Assembly: GCA_016219545.1 (NCBI GenBank)
Contig: JACRMH010000023.1
Span: 1 to 64,000, forward strand
DNA length: 64,000 nt
Reading direction: 5' to 3'
DNA from: Chloroflexota bacterium
GTDB lineage: Bacteria; Chloroflexota; Anaerolineae; Anaerolineales; Villigracilaceae
Part shown: positions 26,256 to 35,499 of the stretch, in pieces
How positions within the stretch are numbered: the stretch's first letter is position 1
Layout: each line of letters starts with the position of its first letter
Translations under genes and position numbers: made by a program
Notes under the pieces: generated by a model
What the model was told of the DNA's origin: nothing
Databases searched by the model: none
What the model saw: only the letters and a program-made list of their open reading frames with translations

Positions 26256-27950
26256 TTATATTAATTCATCAATTTTTTCTCGTAAGTCTTTGCATTTTGT
26301 GTAATTTCTGAACAATTGATGAATTAACGCAGTTGGGTAAGCTGACTCCGCAAGTTCGTAAGTTTTTTGTGTAGCCGATTCTATAATATTTGAAAGGTTG
26401 TTATTGAAAAAAGAATCAAAGTCAGCTACCGGATTCATTAATATTTCAGCTGGCACTTTATTAATCACTACATGAAGAATGAAGTAATTTCCGTAAGTGT
26501 ATACAGCTCGTTCTCTACTTGTTTTATTTGACCTTAGCTCGCTTAAAAATTTCGAAACCGCTCTATATATCTTAATACATCTCCAAAGTTTGTGAACTTT
26601 AAGTTGCTCATTAAACAAATCTTTGTAAGGCACTTTTGATATATCATCCCAGAGTCTTCCTATTTCACGTTTGGCAGTTACTGAGTGCGCGGTTTCCTTG
26701 CTAGCGCAGGCTAGAGCAACCGTTGCCTCTTCTAAGCTACAGTTGTTCTCATCAAAGGGAATGACTTCATCTGTTCTTTTATAATGATAATTTATTCCTG
26801 AAAGCAATAGTTCAGTTTTCAATCTTTGTTGTTCTTGGTCAAGCGTTACGAAGTCTCTTTTTTCAATCTTGTTTTGGGTGTTGGAAGATATTGTGATTCT
26901 GTTACCAAAATTTTCAGGAGAATTCTCAAGAGGAATTAAACGAACAAAAACCTTTGCACTTTGAAGTTTGTCAGGAAATTTATCAAGTGCTATGCCCAAA
27001 CTACCCACAGTTTGAGCGCCATTGATGATTGATAAGCTCTTACAGTCAAAAAGCCCTGTTGTTTTGCCAACTGTTCTTGCAGGCAGTGGTTTGATACTCT
27101 TACATAAAATTGTGACGCCGTTGTTAAAGTAAATAAAATTTTCTGGTTCGTTTTCTATAGTTCGTAGTATTCCCGAATTTATATCTGATAAACCTATGAA
27201 GTTTCTAATGTTTTCTGCAAACAACTTTTTTCGGTTATTTTTCCATAAGACAGCCAGATCATATGCGGAAATTTGTCCGTAATAGGCATTGTATGGTTCA
27301 TCAATAGTTCCCCAATTCGAGAGAGAGATTTCGCTTTCTATTGGCTTGCCAGCAAGTATCGTATTTAATGAATCGTGCATAGATTTCAGATTGAAATCCG
27401 AGAAAAAAGCCCATTCGGTTGATTCATTCAAGAAAGCGACTAAGTCATTAATAATTCTTTGGTTGTGAATTGCAAAGCCTTTGCCCGTGTATGAAAGTAT
27501 GATATTGAGCTTTATTTGACTTTCACCAAATGCCTCTTTTATGATGGCTAGTTTATTCTGAACCTTTTTATTGAATCTTTCATACTTTTCTTCAATCAAT
27601 TCAGTAATCCCGCTAGTAAATTTTCTCATTTCACCAGTGTCTGGTTCGCCAGTACCATCGTCAATCTTTTTAGATTGCACAAGATACAAGATATTTTGTT
27701 GCTCATCGTAATAAATAGCGTCAATTCCGTTATCGTTATAATCGTCGGTAATTGAATTTGCTGAGTCTTCAATTGAGGATGAGGCTATGATGTGCAAAGC
27801 ATAAGCAGCTAATGCCCTTGAATAAAATTGTTTCTTGATTTCTTCAGGGTTAATTGCTTTTATGTCAGTAAGGTCAATCTTGTCTGTAAACAAATTATCC
27901 AGAGCTTGTTTTATGTGGTTTACTTGAATTCTTGACATCATTGCCTCCAA
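26256..27950 (-). CDS. AIPR-family protein (abortive infection phage resistance)
   Basis: 564 aa; NIRNFIGLSDINSGILRTIENEPENFIYFNNGVTILCKSI..LSIINGAQTVGSLGIAL motifs typical of the AIPR family. Confidence 0.85.
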   Translation of the reverse strand: MEAMMSRIQVNHIKQALDNLFTDKIDLTDIKAINPEEIKKQFYSRALAAYALHIIASSSIEDSANSITDDYNDNGIDAIYYDEQQNILYLVQSKKIDDGTGEPDTGEMRKFTSGITELIEEKYERFNKKVQNKLAIIKEAFGESQIKLNIILSYTGKGFAIHNQRIINDLVAFLNESTEWAFFSDFNLKSMHDSLNTILAGKPIESEISLSNWGTIDEPYNAYYGQISAYDLAVLWKNNRKKLFAENIRNFIGLSDINSGILRTIENEPENFIYFNNGVTILCKSIKPLPARTVGKTTGLFDCKSLSIINGAQTVGSLGIALDKFPDKLQSAKVFVRLIPLENSPENFGNRITISSNTQNKIEKRDFVTLDQEQQRLKTELLLSGINYHYKRTDEVIPFDENNCSLEEATVALACASKETAHSVTAKREIGRLWDDISKVPYKDLFNEQLKVHKLWRCIKIYRAVSKFLSELRSNKTSRERAVYTYGNYFILHVVINKVPAEILMNPVADFDSFFNNNLSNIIESATQKTYELAESAYPTALIHQLFRNYTKCKDLREKIDELI

Positions 27951-28070
27951 AATTAAAGAATTAATTTATTATACCTGTTCCTTTTTTTAAAAAGCTCTTT
28001 CATCCCTTATAATTGACCTCGCCAATCAAAAATAGTAAATCCAAAATCGAAATTTCCCCCAAGAGCCGCT

Positions 28071-29609
28071 ATGACAACCCTCATCGAATGTATCCCGAAT
28101 TTCTCCGAAGCACGCCGACCTGAAATTATTGACCAGATCGTCGCCGCCATTCAATCGGTCAGCGAAGTGAAACTGCTGGACCGTTCCTCCGACTTCGACC
28201 ACAATCGCACGGTGTTGACCTTTGCCGGTTCCCCTGCCGGAGTGGAGGAGGCCGCCTTCCGCGCCATCAAGATTGCAGCTGAATTGATAAACCTCGATCA
28301 GCATACAGGCGCGCATCCGCGCATTGGGGCGACGGATGTCTGTCCCTTCGTGCCGCTCTCCGATGCCACGATGGCTGACTGTATTGCCATTGCCCAAAGG
28401 TTGGGTAAGCGCGTTGGAAGCGAACTCAGCATCCCGGTCTATTTGTATGAGGCGGCTGCCACTCGCGCGGAAAATACTAACCTTGAAAATATTCGCAAAG
28501 GTCAGTATGAAGGACTCAAACTTGAGATCGAATCTGACCCAAACCGCAAACCGGATTTTGGTCCCAGCAAACTTGGCACAGCCGGGGCCACCGTCATCGG
28601 TGCGCGCAATCCGCTGGTTGCCTTCAATGTGTATCTCACCACCGACGATGTGACCATTGCGAAGAAGATCGCCAAGTCCATTCGTCACTCAACCGGCGGG
28701 CTTCGTTATGTGAAGGGACTTGGCTTGCTCGTGGATGGGCGCGCGCAGGTCTCGATGAACCTCACCAATTTCCGCGAGACGCCCGTTGCGCGCGTGGTGG
28801 AGACCATTCGGCGCGAAGCCAAGCGCTACGGCGTTGGCATTCATCACAGTGAACTCGTTGGATTGATTCCCCAAGAGGCTTTGGTGGATGCGGCTGTCTG
28901 GTACACCCAACTGGATCAATTTGATAAGGAACAGATTTTGGAGACGCGCCTCTTCGACAGTGGACCGCAGACCGCAGACGGTCAATCCGCGCCGAAACCT
29001 GCTTCTTTCATAGACGAATTAGCCGCCCCGACTCCCACTCCCGGCGGCGGTTCTGCCGGAGCCTTTGCAGGTGCAATGGCAGCAGGACTTGTCTCGATGG
29101 TTGCGGGGTTAACCATCGGCAAAAAGAAATATGCCGAAGTGGAAGCCGAGATGCAAGCCATCCGCGTGGTGGCGGAGAACCTGCGTGCAGAACTCACCCA
29201 AGCCGTGGATGATGATGCCGCGTCCTTTGAAGTGGTGATGGCGACTTTCAAATTACCCAAGGATACTGAAGAACAAAAGTCCACGCGCAATGCCGCTATT
29301 ATTCAGGCGACACTTAACGCCGCTCACATCCCCTTGAATGTCTCAGAGGATGCAGTCAAAGTAATGGGACTCGCTCTTAAATGTGCCAAACACGGCAACG
29401 TGAACGCCATCAGTGACTCGATGTCTGGCTTTGCCATGGCGCGCGCGGCACTCACTGCCGCAGGCTATAACGTCCGCATCAATGTCCACTCCCTCGAAGA
29501 CAAGTCCGCTGGCGATAAGATGCTCAAGGAATTGGCCGATCTGGAAAAAGAAGCGGATAAGCTTGAAAAAGAAATTCGCAAGGTCATGAAGGATCGCGGC
29601 GGAATATAA
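28071..29609 (+). CDS. ftcD: Glutamate formimidoyltransferase / formimidotetrahydrofolate cyclodeaminase fusion
   Basis: N-terminal TTLIECIPNFSEARRPEIIDQIV; C-terminal cyclodeaminase FIDELAAPTPTPGGGSAGAFAGAMAAGLVSMVAGLTIGKKKYA. Confidence 0.93.
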   Translation: MTTLIECIPNFSEARRPEIIDQIVAAIQSVSEVKLLDRSSDFDHNRTVLTFAGSPAGVEEAAFRAIKIAAELINLDQHTGAHPRIGATDVCPFVPLSDATMADCIAIAQRLGKRVGSELSIPVYLYEAAATRAENTNLENIRKGQYEGLKLEIESDPNRKPDFGPSKLGTAGATVIGARNPLVAFNVYLTTDDVTIAKKIAKSIRHSTGGLRYVKGLGLLVDGRAQVSMNLTNFRETPVARVVETIRREAKRYGVGIHHSELVGLIPQEALVDAAVWYTQLDQFDKEQILETRLFDSGPQTADGQSAPKPASFIDELAAPTPTPGGGSAGAFAGAMAAGLVSMVAGLTIGKKKYAEVEAEMQAIRVVAENLRAELTQAVDDDAASFEVVMATFKLPKDTEEQKSTRNAAIIQATLNAAHIPLNVSEDAVKVMGLALKCAKHGNVNAISDSMSGFAMARAALTAAGYNVRINVHSLEDKSAGDKMLKELADLEKEADKLEKEIRKVMKDRGGI

Positions 29610-29618
29610 ACTCCTGAG

Positions 29619-29826
29619 TCAACTCTGATGTCAATAATTCACATTACGCAGTGTCGTTCTGAGCGGAGCGAAGAACCTCTACGCTTATCTCAGAGACCCT
29701 CACCGCACAAGCGTGCGGCGCACACTTGCCCTGGCGGGCAGTGCCAGGGAGTGTCACTATCGCTCAGGGAGTCACGATAATGTGCGTAAGTTGAGTTAAT
29801 GAGTACTACTTTGATATCAGAGTTGA
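29619..29826. repeat. MITE-like nested inverted-repeat element filling the intergenic gap
   Basis: tcaactctgatgtcaa (29619-29634) vs ttgatatcagagttga (29811-29826), 15/16 match; inner GTCGTTCTGAGC..GCTCAGGGAGTCACG arms. Confidence 0.65.
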
Positions 29827-29833
29827 ATGTCTA

Positions 29834-30790
29834 ATGAAAAATAATGTAGCTATTGTAGTTGCATGGCTTTTTCTGCTTACTTCCTGCGCCCCAGTTGATT
29901 TGACCTCTGTCCCAGAATTGGAAGTGACGATTCCGCCGAACCCTTCAGTCACTGGTACTTTTTCTCCCACACCTGAACTTGTATTTACCCCAACTCTCGC
30001 GCCGACGGGGACGCCTATCCCATGTGACCCGGCACTGTCGGACTATTGCATCGTTGACGGGAAATTTATCTTTCAAAATCCACTGGGGCAGGGGAGCGAA
30101 TTGAGAATTGCCCGCAGCTATTCTTACGGCTCAACAGATGAAGGCAGGCGAGACCCGCATCGCGGGGTAGACATTGCCAGCACCGAAAGTACGCCTGTCT
30201 ATGCCGCTGGAGCAGGTGAGGTGGTCTTTGCTGGGGCAGATGATAAAACCAAATTCGCCGCCTGGAAATATTACTACGGCAATGTAGTAGTGATCCAACA
30301 CGCTGAAGGTTTGTATACGCTTTATGGACACCTTTCTAAAATTCTCGTGTCTTCCGGCGCTCATGTTGAAGAGGGTGACCTGATCGGCGCCGTTGGGCAT
30401 ACAGGCGTGGCCACGGGCAGTCATTTACACTTCGAGGTCCGCAAAGGCAGTGACTTTACCGACCAATTGTCCACTTGTAACCCTGAACTATGGCTTGTTC
30501 CTGAAGACGGCAAGGGGACAGTATCAATTACATTAAACACCAGTTATAAAGGTAAATTTCCGCGTCCATTTCAGTTGACGGAGTTAATCGAAGGAACTGG
30601 CGGTATTCCTAAAATTTATTACCTGACCAGTTACGCAAAAGGGTTTGATAACAACCAGGAGGATGTGGCAATGAGCGGGCTTGCTCCCGGTCAATACCAG
30701 ATCGAATATTCCGATTCCATCGGGCTGCACAATCAGGTCATAAGGATCGAGGCCGGAAAACTCACTTTGGTCGTTCTGGATGTAAAGTAA
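29834..30790 (+). CDS. Lipoprotein M23-family peptidase
   Basis: Lipobox LLTSCAP; PHRGVDIASTESTPVYAAGAGEVVFAG..GNVVVIQHAEGLYTLYGHLSK..GHTGVATGSHLHFEV. Confidence 0.93.
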   Translation: MKNNVAIVVAWLFLLTSCAPVDLTSVPELEVTIPPNPSVTGTFSPTPELVFTPTLAPTGTPIPCDPALSDYCIVDGKFIFQNPLGQGSELRIARSYSYGSTDEGRRDPHRGVDIASTESTPVYAAGAGEVVFAGADDKTKFAAWKYYYGNVVVIQHAEGLYTLYGHLSKILVSSGAHVEEGDLIGAVGHTGVATGSHLHFEVRKGSDFTDQLSTCNPELWLVPEDGKGTVSITLNTSYKGKFPRPFQLTELIEGTGGIPKIYYLTSYAKGFDNNQEDVAMSGLAPGQYQIEYSDSIGLHNQVIRIEAGKLTLVVLDVK

Positions 30791-30901
30791 ATCACCATAT
30801 ACAGATTGACATTGAAAAGGTATGCGGTAATTGGAATTATGTGAACAGGAAGCAGTAATAAACCGCCTCCTGTTGTTTTCTTAATAGGAAGGAGTCCTGT
30901 G

Positions 30902-31981
30902 ATGAAAAAAACTTTATTGGTTTTGGTAAATATTATCCTCTTTATAACTGCCTGCGCAACACAAACTGCCATACCCGCTAATACATCCGTTCCACTTACC
31001 GAAACTGCGACGGCTACAAATACATTTATTCCCACATCGGTCCTTACAGCCACACTTGTCCCGCCACTCCCGACTGCAACACCCATCCCTCACCCGATGA
31101 GCATTCTTGCCATGCGAGCGGGTAATTATCCGGGCAGTGAGATCACCATCGTAAAGGAATTAAACAAAGGATCAAACTACCGTCGTTATTATGCTTATTA
31201 TCTTTCAGAGGGATTGAAAATCTACGCGTTATTGACCATCCCGGAGGGTGACACGCCCGAAGGCGGCTGGCCCGCCATTGTGTTCAATCACGGATATATT
31301 CCACCCAATGTATACCGCACAACAGAAAGATATATTGCGTATGTGGATGAAATCGCAAAAGCGGGCTACGTTGTCTTTCGAATTGATTATCGCGGGCACG
31401 ACGCATCCGAAGGCGAAGCGACAGGCGCGTATGGCAGCCCCGGTTATCAAATTGATGTTTTGAATGCAGTTGCATCCATTAAGCAATTGCCCGAAGTGAA
31501 TCCCGATAAGATTGGCATGTGGGGACATTCCATGGGCGGCTATCTCACACTGCGCGTGATGGTTATTTCAAACGATATAAAAGTTGGGGTGATTTGGGCA
31601 GGTGTTGTCGCTTCCTATACTGACCTGCTTTATAACTGGCGGCGCACTGGCTCATTCACGCCATCGCCCAGTTCGCGCGGGGTTGGCTGGCGTATAGCAT
31701 GGATCGAAGAATTCGGCACACCCGAAGATAACCCTGTATTTTGGGATTCTGTTTCGGCCACATCCTATCTCGCCGATCTTTCTGGACCGTTGGAACTGCA
31801 CCACGGAACCGAAGATGAAGATGTCCCTTTGGAGTTTTCCATCCGCCTTGCTGAGCAGGCGCGCAATGCAGGTCAAATCGCCGACTTGTATACTTACGAA
31901 GGCGATAACCATAATATTTCTAAAAACTTCTCAACCGCCATGCAGCGGACCATTGCCTTCTTTGATTTGGTTTTGAAATAA
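30902..31981 (+). CDS. Lipoprotein alpha/beta hydrolase (S9/dienelactone hydrolase-like)
   Basis: Lipobox FITACAT; WGHSMGGYLTLRVM nucleophile elbow; HHGTEDEDVP; GDNHNIS. Confidence 0.9.
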   Translation: MKKTLLVLVNIILFITACATQTAIPANTSVPLTETATATNTFIPTSVLTATLVPPLPTATPIPHPMSILAMRAGNYPGSEITIVKELNKGSNYRRYYAYYLSEGLKIYALLTIPEGDTPEGGWPAIVFNHGYIPPNVYRTTERYIAYVDEIAKAGYVVFRIDYRGHDASEGEATGAYGSPGYQIDVLNAVASIKQLPEVNPDKIGMWGHSMGGYLTLRVMVISNDIKVGVIWAGVVASYTDLLYNWRRTGSFTPSPSSRGVGWRIAWIEEFGTPEDNPVFWDSVSATSYLADLSGPLELHHGTEDEDVPLEFSIRLAEQARNAGQIADLYTYEGDNHNISKNFSTAMQRTIAFFDLVLK

Positions 31982-31998
31982 TCAGTAGGTTAATTAAC

Positions 31999-32144
31999 GT
32001 CAATAATGGATAAGCAAAAAACATAAATGTGTCGCCCTGAGGGAGCGTGCTGTTCGCGACCGAAGGGTCTCCGAGCGAGATACGAGATGCTTCGCGCCTG
32101 AGGAACGGCGCTCAGCAAGACACAGAAACATTATCCATTATTAA
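31999..32144. repeat. MITE-like nested inverted repeat between convergent genes
   Basis: aataatggataa (32002-32013) and ttatccattatt (32131-32142) perfect 12-bp arms; inner gtcgccctgag..ctcagcaagacac. Confidence 0.6.
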
Positions 32145-32146
32145 CA

Positions 32147-34123
32147 TTATTCATCAAAATGCAGGATCGCTAGATTGCCATCGAATGATTTTGCGAGATG
32201 TTCGGGCATTTGTCCCAATGTGTCTGCCACGCGTTTGCGGGAGCCAAAGCCTGGCAATACGATAAAGCTGCTGATTGCTTCGTGTTCGAGTTTCTCGGGT
32301 TTGAGATGTCCTTTGAGCGCTTCAAGTTCAATAAAATGGTCAGCATTTGCAACTGCGATCAAGGCTTCGAATGTCTGCATATAACTCGAATCCGTGCGGA
32401 CTAACAACGGCACATTCAAGGCTTTTGCGAGGATAATATTTGCCTCCAACATACGGCGCAAAATGATTGGCGGGACAGTTTTGGCAGGGACTAAAAATAA
32501 AACTCGCTGCATGCTGTTCAATGGCAATTCAAGTTTGCCGATCATGACAGGCGTATCCGAACCCCAGATGACTTCATCCAAAACAGAGCCGAGCACGTTT
32601 TCGCGCAATGTCCGTTTTCCGCGCCAGCCCATGAGAATGAGCGAGGCGTTCTTTTCATGGGCGGTTTGCAGGATGCCTTGCGCATGTGATGAGGCCAAGC
32701 GCGGGATCATTTCGATCTCAGTTTCCGGGTCATTCATCAGGTCAGAGACGCGCCCAAGCAAATCCTTGTGAAGCGTAAAACTGCCGTCCCTGTCCTTGTC
32801 CATGACCGCATCACGCGCCACGCTGACGGCAAGCACCTTTCCTTTGGTTGAGTTCGCCAGCAAACTCGCAAGGGAGATGAGTCCCATGGATTGTTTCGAG
32901 TCAGCGATAGGAACGAGGATGCGCCCGAAGAGAGGCAAAACTTCCTCGTCTGCTTCAACAGTTTTCAGGTCAGGGGCGAAGCGCTGGACAATTAATGGGG
33001 AAGTAATTGAAGTAAGGAGGATCATCAAGATAGCGGCATTGAAGAGGGTGGAGTCAAAAAGTCCGGTTTCCAGGCCAATCACCAAAGTTGGGATGGTCAC
33101 GGCGGCTTGTGCGTGGGAAAGGCCGTAAACGGTCCAGAATTCTGATTTGGTGTATTTATAGATTTTTGCGGTGATCCATGCGGCGATAAATTTGGAAGCA
33201 TAGGCGACAATGGAAACGCCGACGGCAATGGCAATCGTTTTTGGACTCTTGAGAAAGGTGAGCGGATCGGTGATGAGACCGCTATAAAGAAGAAAGACAG
33301 GTATGAAAAATGATTCGCCGATGAAAAGAACGTGGCTGTTAACGGGGCTGTGACGCGGCAGCATGGAGTTGACCGCCAGCCCCGCAAGGAATGCGCCCAC
33401 AACTTCATGCACACCGATGAGTTCCGCAAGGAAGGCGGAAATAAAAAGCACGACGATGACGAATTGAAATTCAACCGCGCGGCCCGTAAGTTTTTGAAAG
33501 ATAAATTTGCCGACGCGGGGCAGCCCAAAGATGATAACAGCGGTGAAGATCAGAAGCATCACGAGCAACTGAATAAAATAGCTGACTGTGATCCCTCCGC
33601 CTGATTTTGCACCCAGCACAACTGCGAGAACAATGAATGCGCCAATGTCTGTGAGGACCGTTGCGCCGGTTGTGACGGCAATTGCCTCATTGCGGGTCAC
33701 GCCGAATTTTGTCAGGATGGGAAATGCGATCAAAGTGTGTGAGGCAAAGGCGGAGCCAAGTAGGATCATTCCCAGCCAGTCGAGTCCGAGGATGTATCCA
33801 AGCGCCATGCCCATCAGTTGCGGACATATAAATGTGATCAGCCCGAAGACTAGGGCGCGTGTACGGACGCGCATAAATTGGTTAATATCAACTTCAAGCC
33901 CTGCGCTAAACATGAGATAGACAAGCCCGATGGTGGCAAGGAATTGAATGCGGTCACTATCCTGCATGAGCCCAAATCCGTGCGGCCCGATCAACATACC
34001 GCCGATGATGATGCCGATAATGCCGGGCAGTTTCAGCCTCTCAGAAAGGAGCGGCGTGATGAGGATGATGGTCATTGCAAGCAGGAAGAAACCGACCGGT
34101 TTGTTTAAGAGTTCAAGAAGCAT
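32147..34123 (-). CDS. CPA2-family Na+(K+)/H+ antiporter with C-terminal universal-stress-like domains
   Basis: LSERLKLPGIIGIIIGGMLIGPHGFG; multi-TM N-terminal half; C-terminal ILVPIADSKQSMGLISLASLLA..ASLILMGWRGKRTLRENVLGSVLDEVI. Confidence 0.9.
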   Translation of the reverse strand: MLLELLNKPVGFFLLAMTIILITPLLSERLKLPGIIGIIIGGMLIGPHGFGLMQDSDRIQFLATIGLVYLMFSAGLEVDINQFMRVRTRALVFGLITFICPQLMGMALGYILGLDWLGMILLGSAFASHTLIAFPILTKFGVTRNEAIAVTTGATVLTDIGAFIVLAVVLGAKSGGGITVSYFIQLLVMLLIFTAVIIFGLPRVGKFIFQKLTGRAVEFQFVIVVLFISAFLAELIGVHEVVGAFLAGLAVNSMLPRHSPVNSHVLFIGESFFIPVFLLYSGLITDPLTFLKSPKTIAIAVGVSIVAYASKFIAAWITAKIYKYTKSEFWTVYGLSHAQAAVTIPTLVIGLETGLFDSTLFNAAILMILLTSITSPLIVQRFAPDLKTVEADEEVLPLFGRILVPIADSKQSMGLISLASLLANSTKGKVLAVSVARDAVMDKDRDGSFTLHKDLLGRVSDLMNDPETEIEMIPRLASSHAQGILQTAHEKNASLILMGWRGKRTLRENVLGSVLDEVIWGSDTPVMIGKLELPLNSMQRVLFLVPAKTVPPIILRRMLEANIILAKALNVPLLVRTDSSYMQTFEALIAVANADHFIELEALKGHLKPEKLEHEAISSFIVLPGFGSRKRVADTLGQMPEHLAKSFDGNLAILHFDE

Positions 34124-34188
34124 GAAGGAGACCTTTTGAAGGATGAATTATTAGGGAAGAGAGGAATGTAAAACCATTGCGCACCCTT

Positions 34189-35079
34189 TTATTTGAGGCT
34201 GGATTTTAACTGAGCAATGTGGTCAGGGGTCGTGCCACAGCATCCGCCCACTATTTTGACGGGCCATTGCGAGGCATGTTCGCAATAGGCATTCGGGTTT
34301 TCAGAATCAGTATTGACCCAGCCTACCTTTTCATCGGCATAACCAATATTGCCATAAGCGATCAGGGGAAAATCCCTGCCACATGCTGTTTGTAATTCAG
34401 CGAGCGGCTTGGCGAGGGTGGGGGTTGGTCCGCAGTTGACCCCGATGGCGCAAATGCCAAGCGGAAGTAATTGACTTGCCGCCTCGGTGAGCGTTTCGCT
34501 CGAAAGGATTCTGCCATCACAGTCATAGACAAAACTGACAACCACGGGAGTGCCTGTGATCGTGGCAAGTCTCGCCATGATAACGGCTTCACGGATCGTG
34601 TTGATGGTTTCGATCAGGATCAAGTCCACTCCGCATTCGACGAGGTGATGAACGCGCTCGGAGTGCTCAGCGCGAAGTTCATCATCTGGTGGGACAAGAT
34701 CTGGACGATAACAATCTTCGAGAGTGGAAATGGAGCCTGCTACGAAATGCGGCTTGTCTGATGGAACATTGGCAATTGCAGCGCGGGCAATATTCACTGC
34801 GCGGCGTGTAAGTTCCAAGGCACGGTCAGCGTTGCCACTGAGAGCCAGCGCGCGGCGATGCGTGCGGAAAGTATTCGTGGTGATAATATCTGCGCCTGCG
34901 CGAAGATAGTCTTCATGGATCTGTTGCAGGATTTTTGCATCACGATCATTCATTAGCGCGTTGGCAGACCAGAGCGGCAGTCCTGTATCCACGCCGCGGC
35001 GGTTGAGTTCGGTGCCGGTTGCGCCATCGAGAATGAGTTGATGAGACTGAAGCGCTGAAAGAAAGGATGTTGTATTCAT
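34189..35079 (-). CDS. Homocysteine S-methyltransferase family protein
   Basis: LILDGATGTELNRRGVDTGLPLWSANAL..DIITTNTF..GVNCGPTP..KIVGGCCGTTPDHI zinc-ligand motifs. Confidence 0.93.
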   Translation of the reverse strand: MNTTSFLSALQSHQLILDGATGTELNRRGVDTGLPLWSANALMNDRDAKILQQIHEDYLRAGADIITTNTFRTHRRALALSGNADRALELTRRAVNIARAAIANVPSDKPHFVAGSISTLEDCYRPDLVPPDDELRAEHSERVHHLVECGVDLILIETINTIREAVIMARLATITGTPVVVSFVYDCDGRILSSETLTEAASQLLPLGICAIGVNCGPTPTLAKPLAELQTACGRDFPLIAYGNIGYADEKVGWVNTDSENPNAYCEHASQWPVKIVGGCCGTTPDHIAQLKSSLK

Positions 35080-35460
35080 CTATAGGAAGATCGAATCTGA
35101 GCCGTCCACCGCGCCGCTGAATTGATATCTTTCCAGGACCGCTTCGATGATCCTTGTGTTCTCGGGCGAAACCTCGGTAAATTCAAAACCGATATCGAAA
35201 TATTTCGGGCTTTCATCCTGCCGGCACCAGGCCACTCGAGCAGGGATGAGGATGTGTGTGGTCGTTAAATCTGGCGTATCCTCGGGGAATGCAATTTGGA
35301 TGGAAAACTGGAGATTGACATCCAGCGCTTTTTCACCAGTGACCATTGCGCCCTTCAAGGTGAGGTCAACAATGTAGCCAAGAAGTCTCTTTTGCTGGGC
35401 TTCAAATACCGGCGTGAAAGCCATTAACTTTTTGCGTGATTCTTTTCTGGCGTGAGTCAT
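35080..35460 (-). CDS. PilZ-domain-like protein
   Basis: MTHARKESRKKLMAFTPVFEAQQKRLLGYIVDLTLKGAMVTG..FDIGFEF; SD gcaaaaggag before the internal ATG. Confidence 0.75.
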   Translation of the reverse strand: MTHARKESRKKLMAFTPVFEAQQKRLLGYIVDLTLKGAMVTGEKALDVNLQFSIQIAFPEDTPDLTTTHILIPARVAWCRQDESPKYFDIGFEFTEVSPENTRIIEAVLERYQFSGAVDGSDSIFL

Positions 35461-35499
35461 CGTATGCTCCTTTTGCTTATAGGCCAAGCTACAAATTGA

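Noticed and set aside
33097-34139. Opposite-strand ORFs over the antiporter gene
   Set aside because: Shadow ORFs of a strongly supported antiporter CDS
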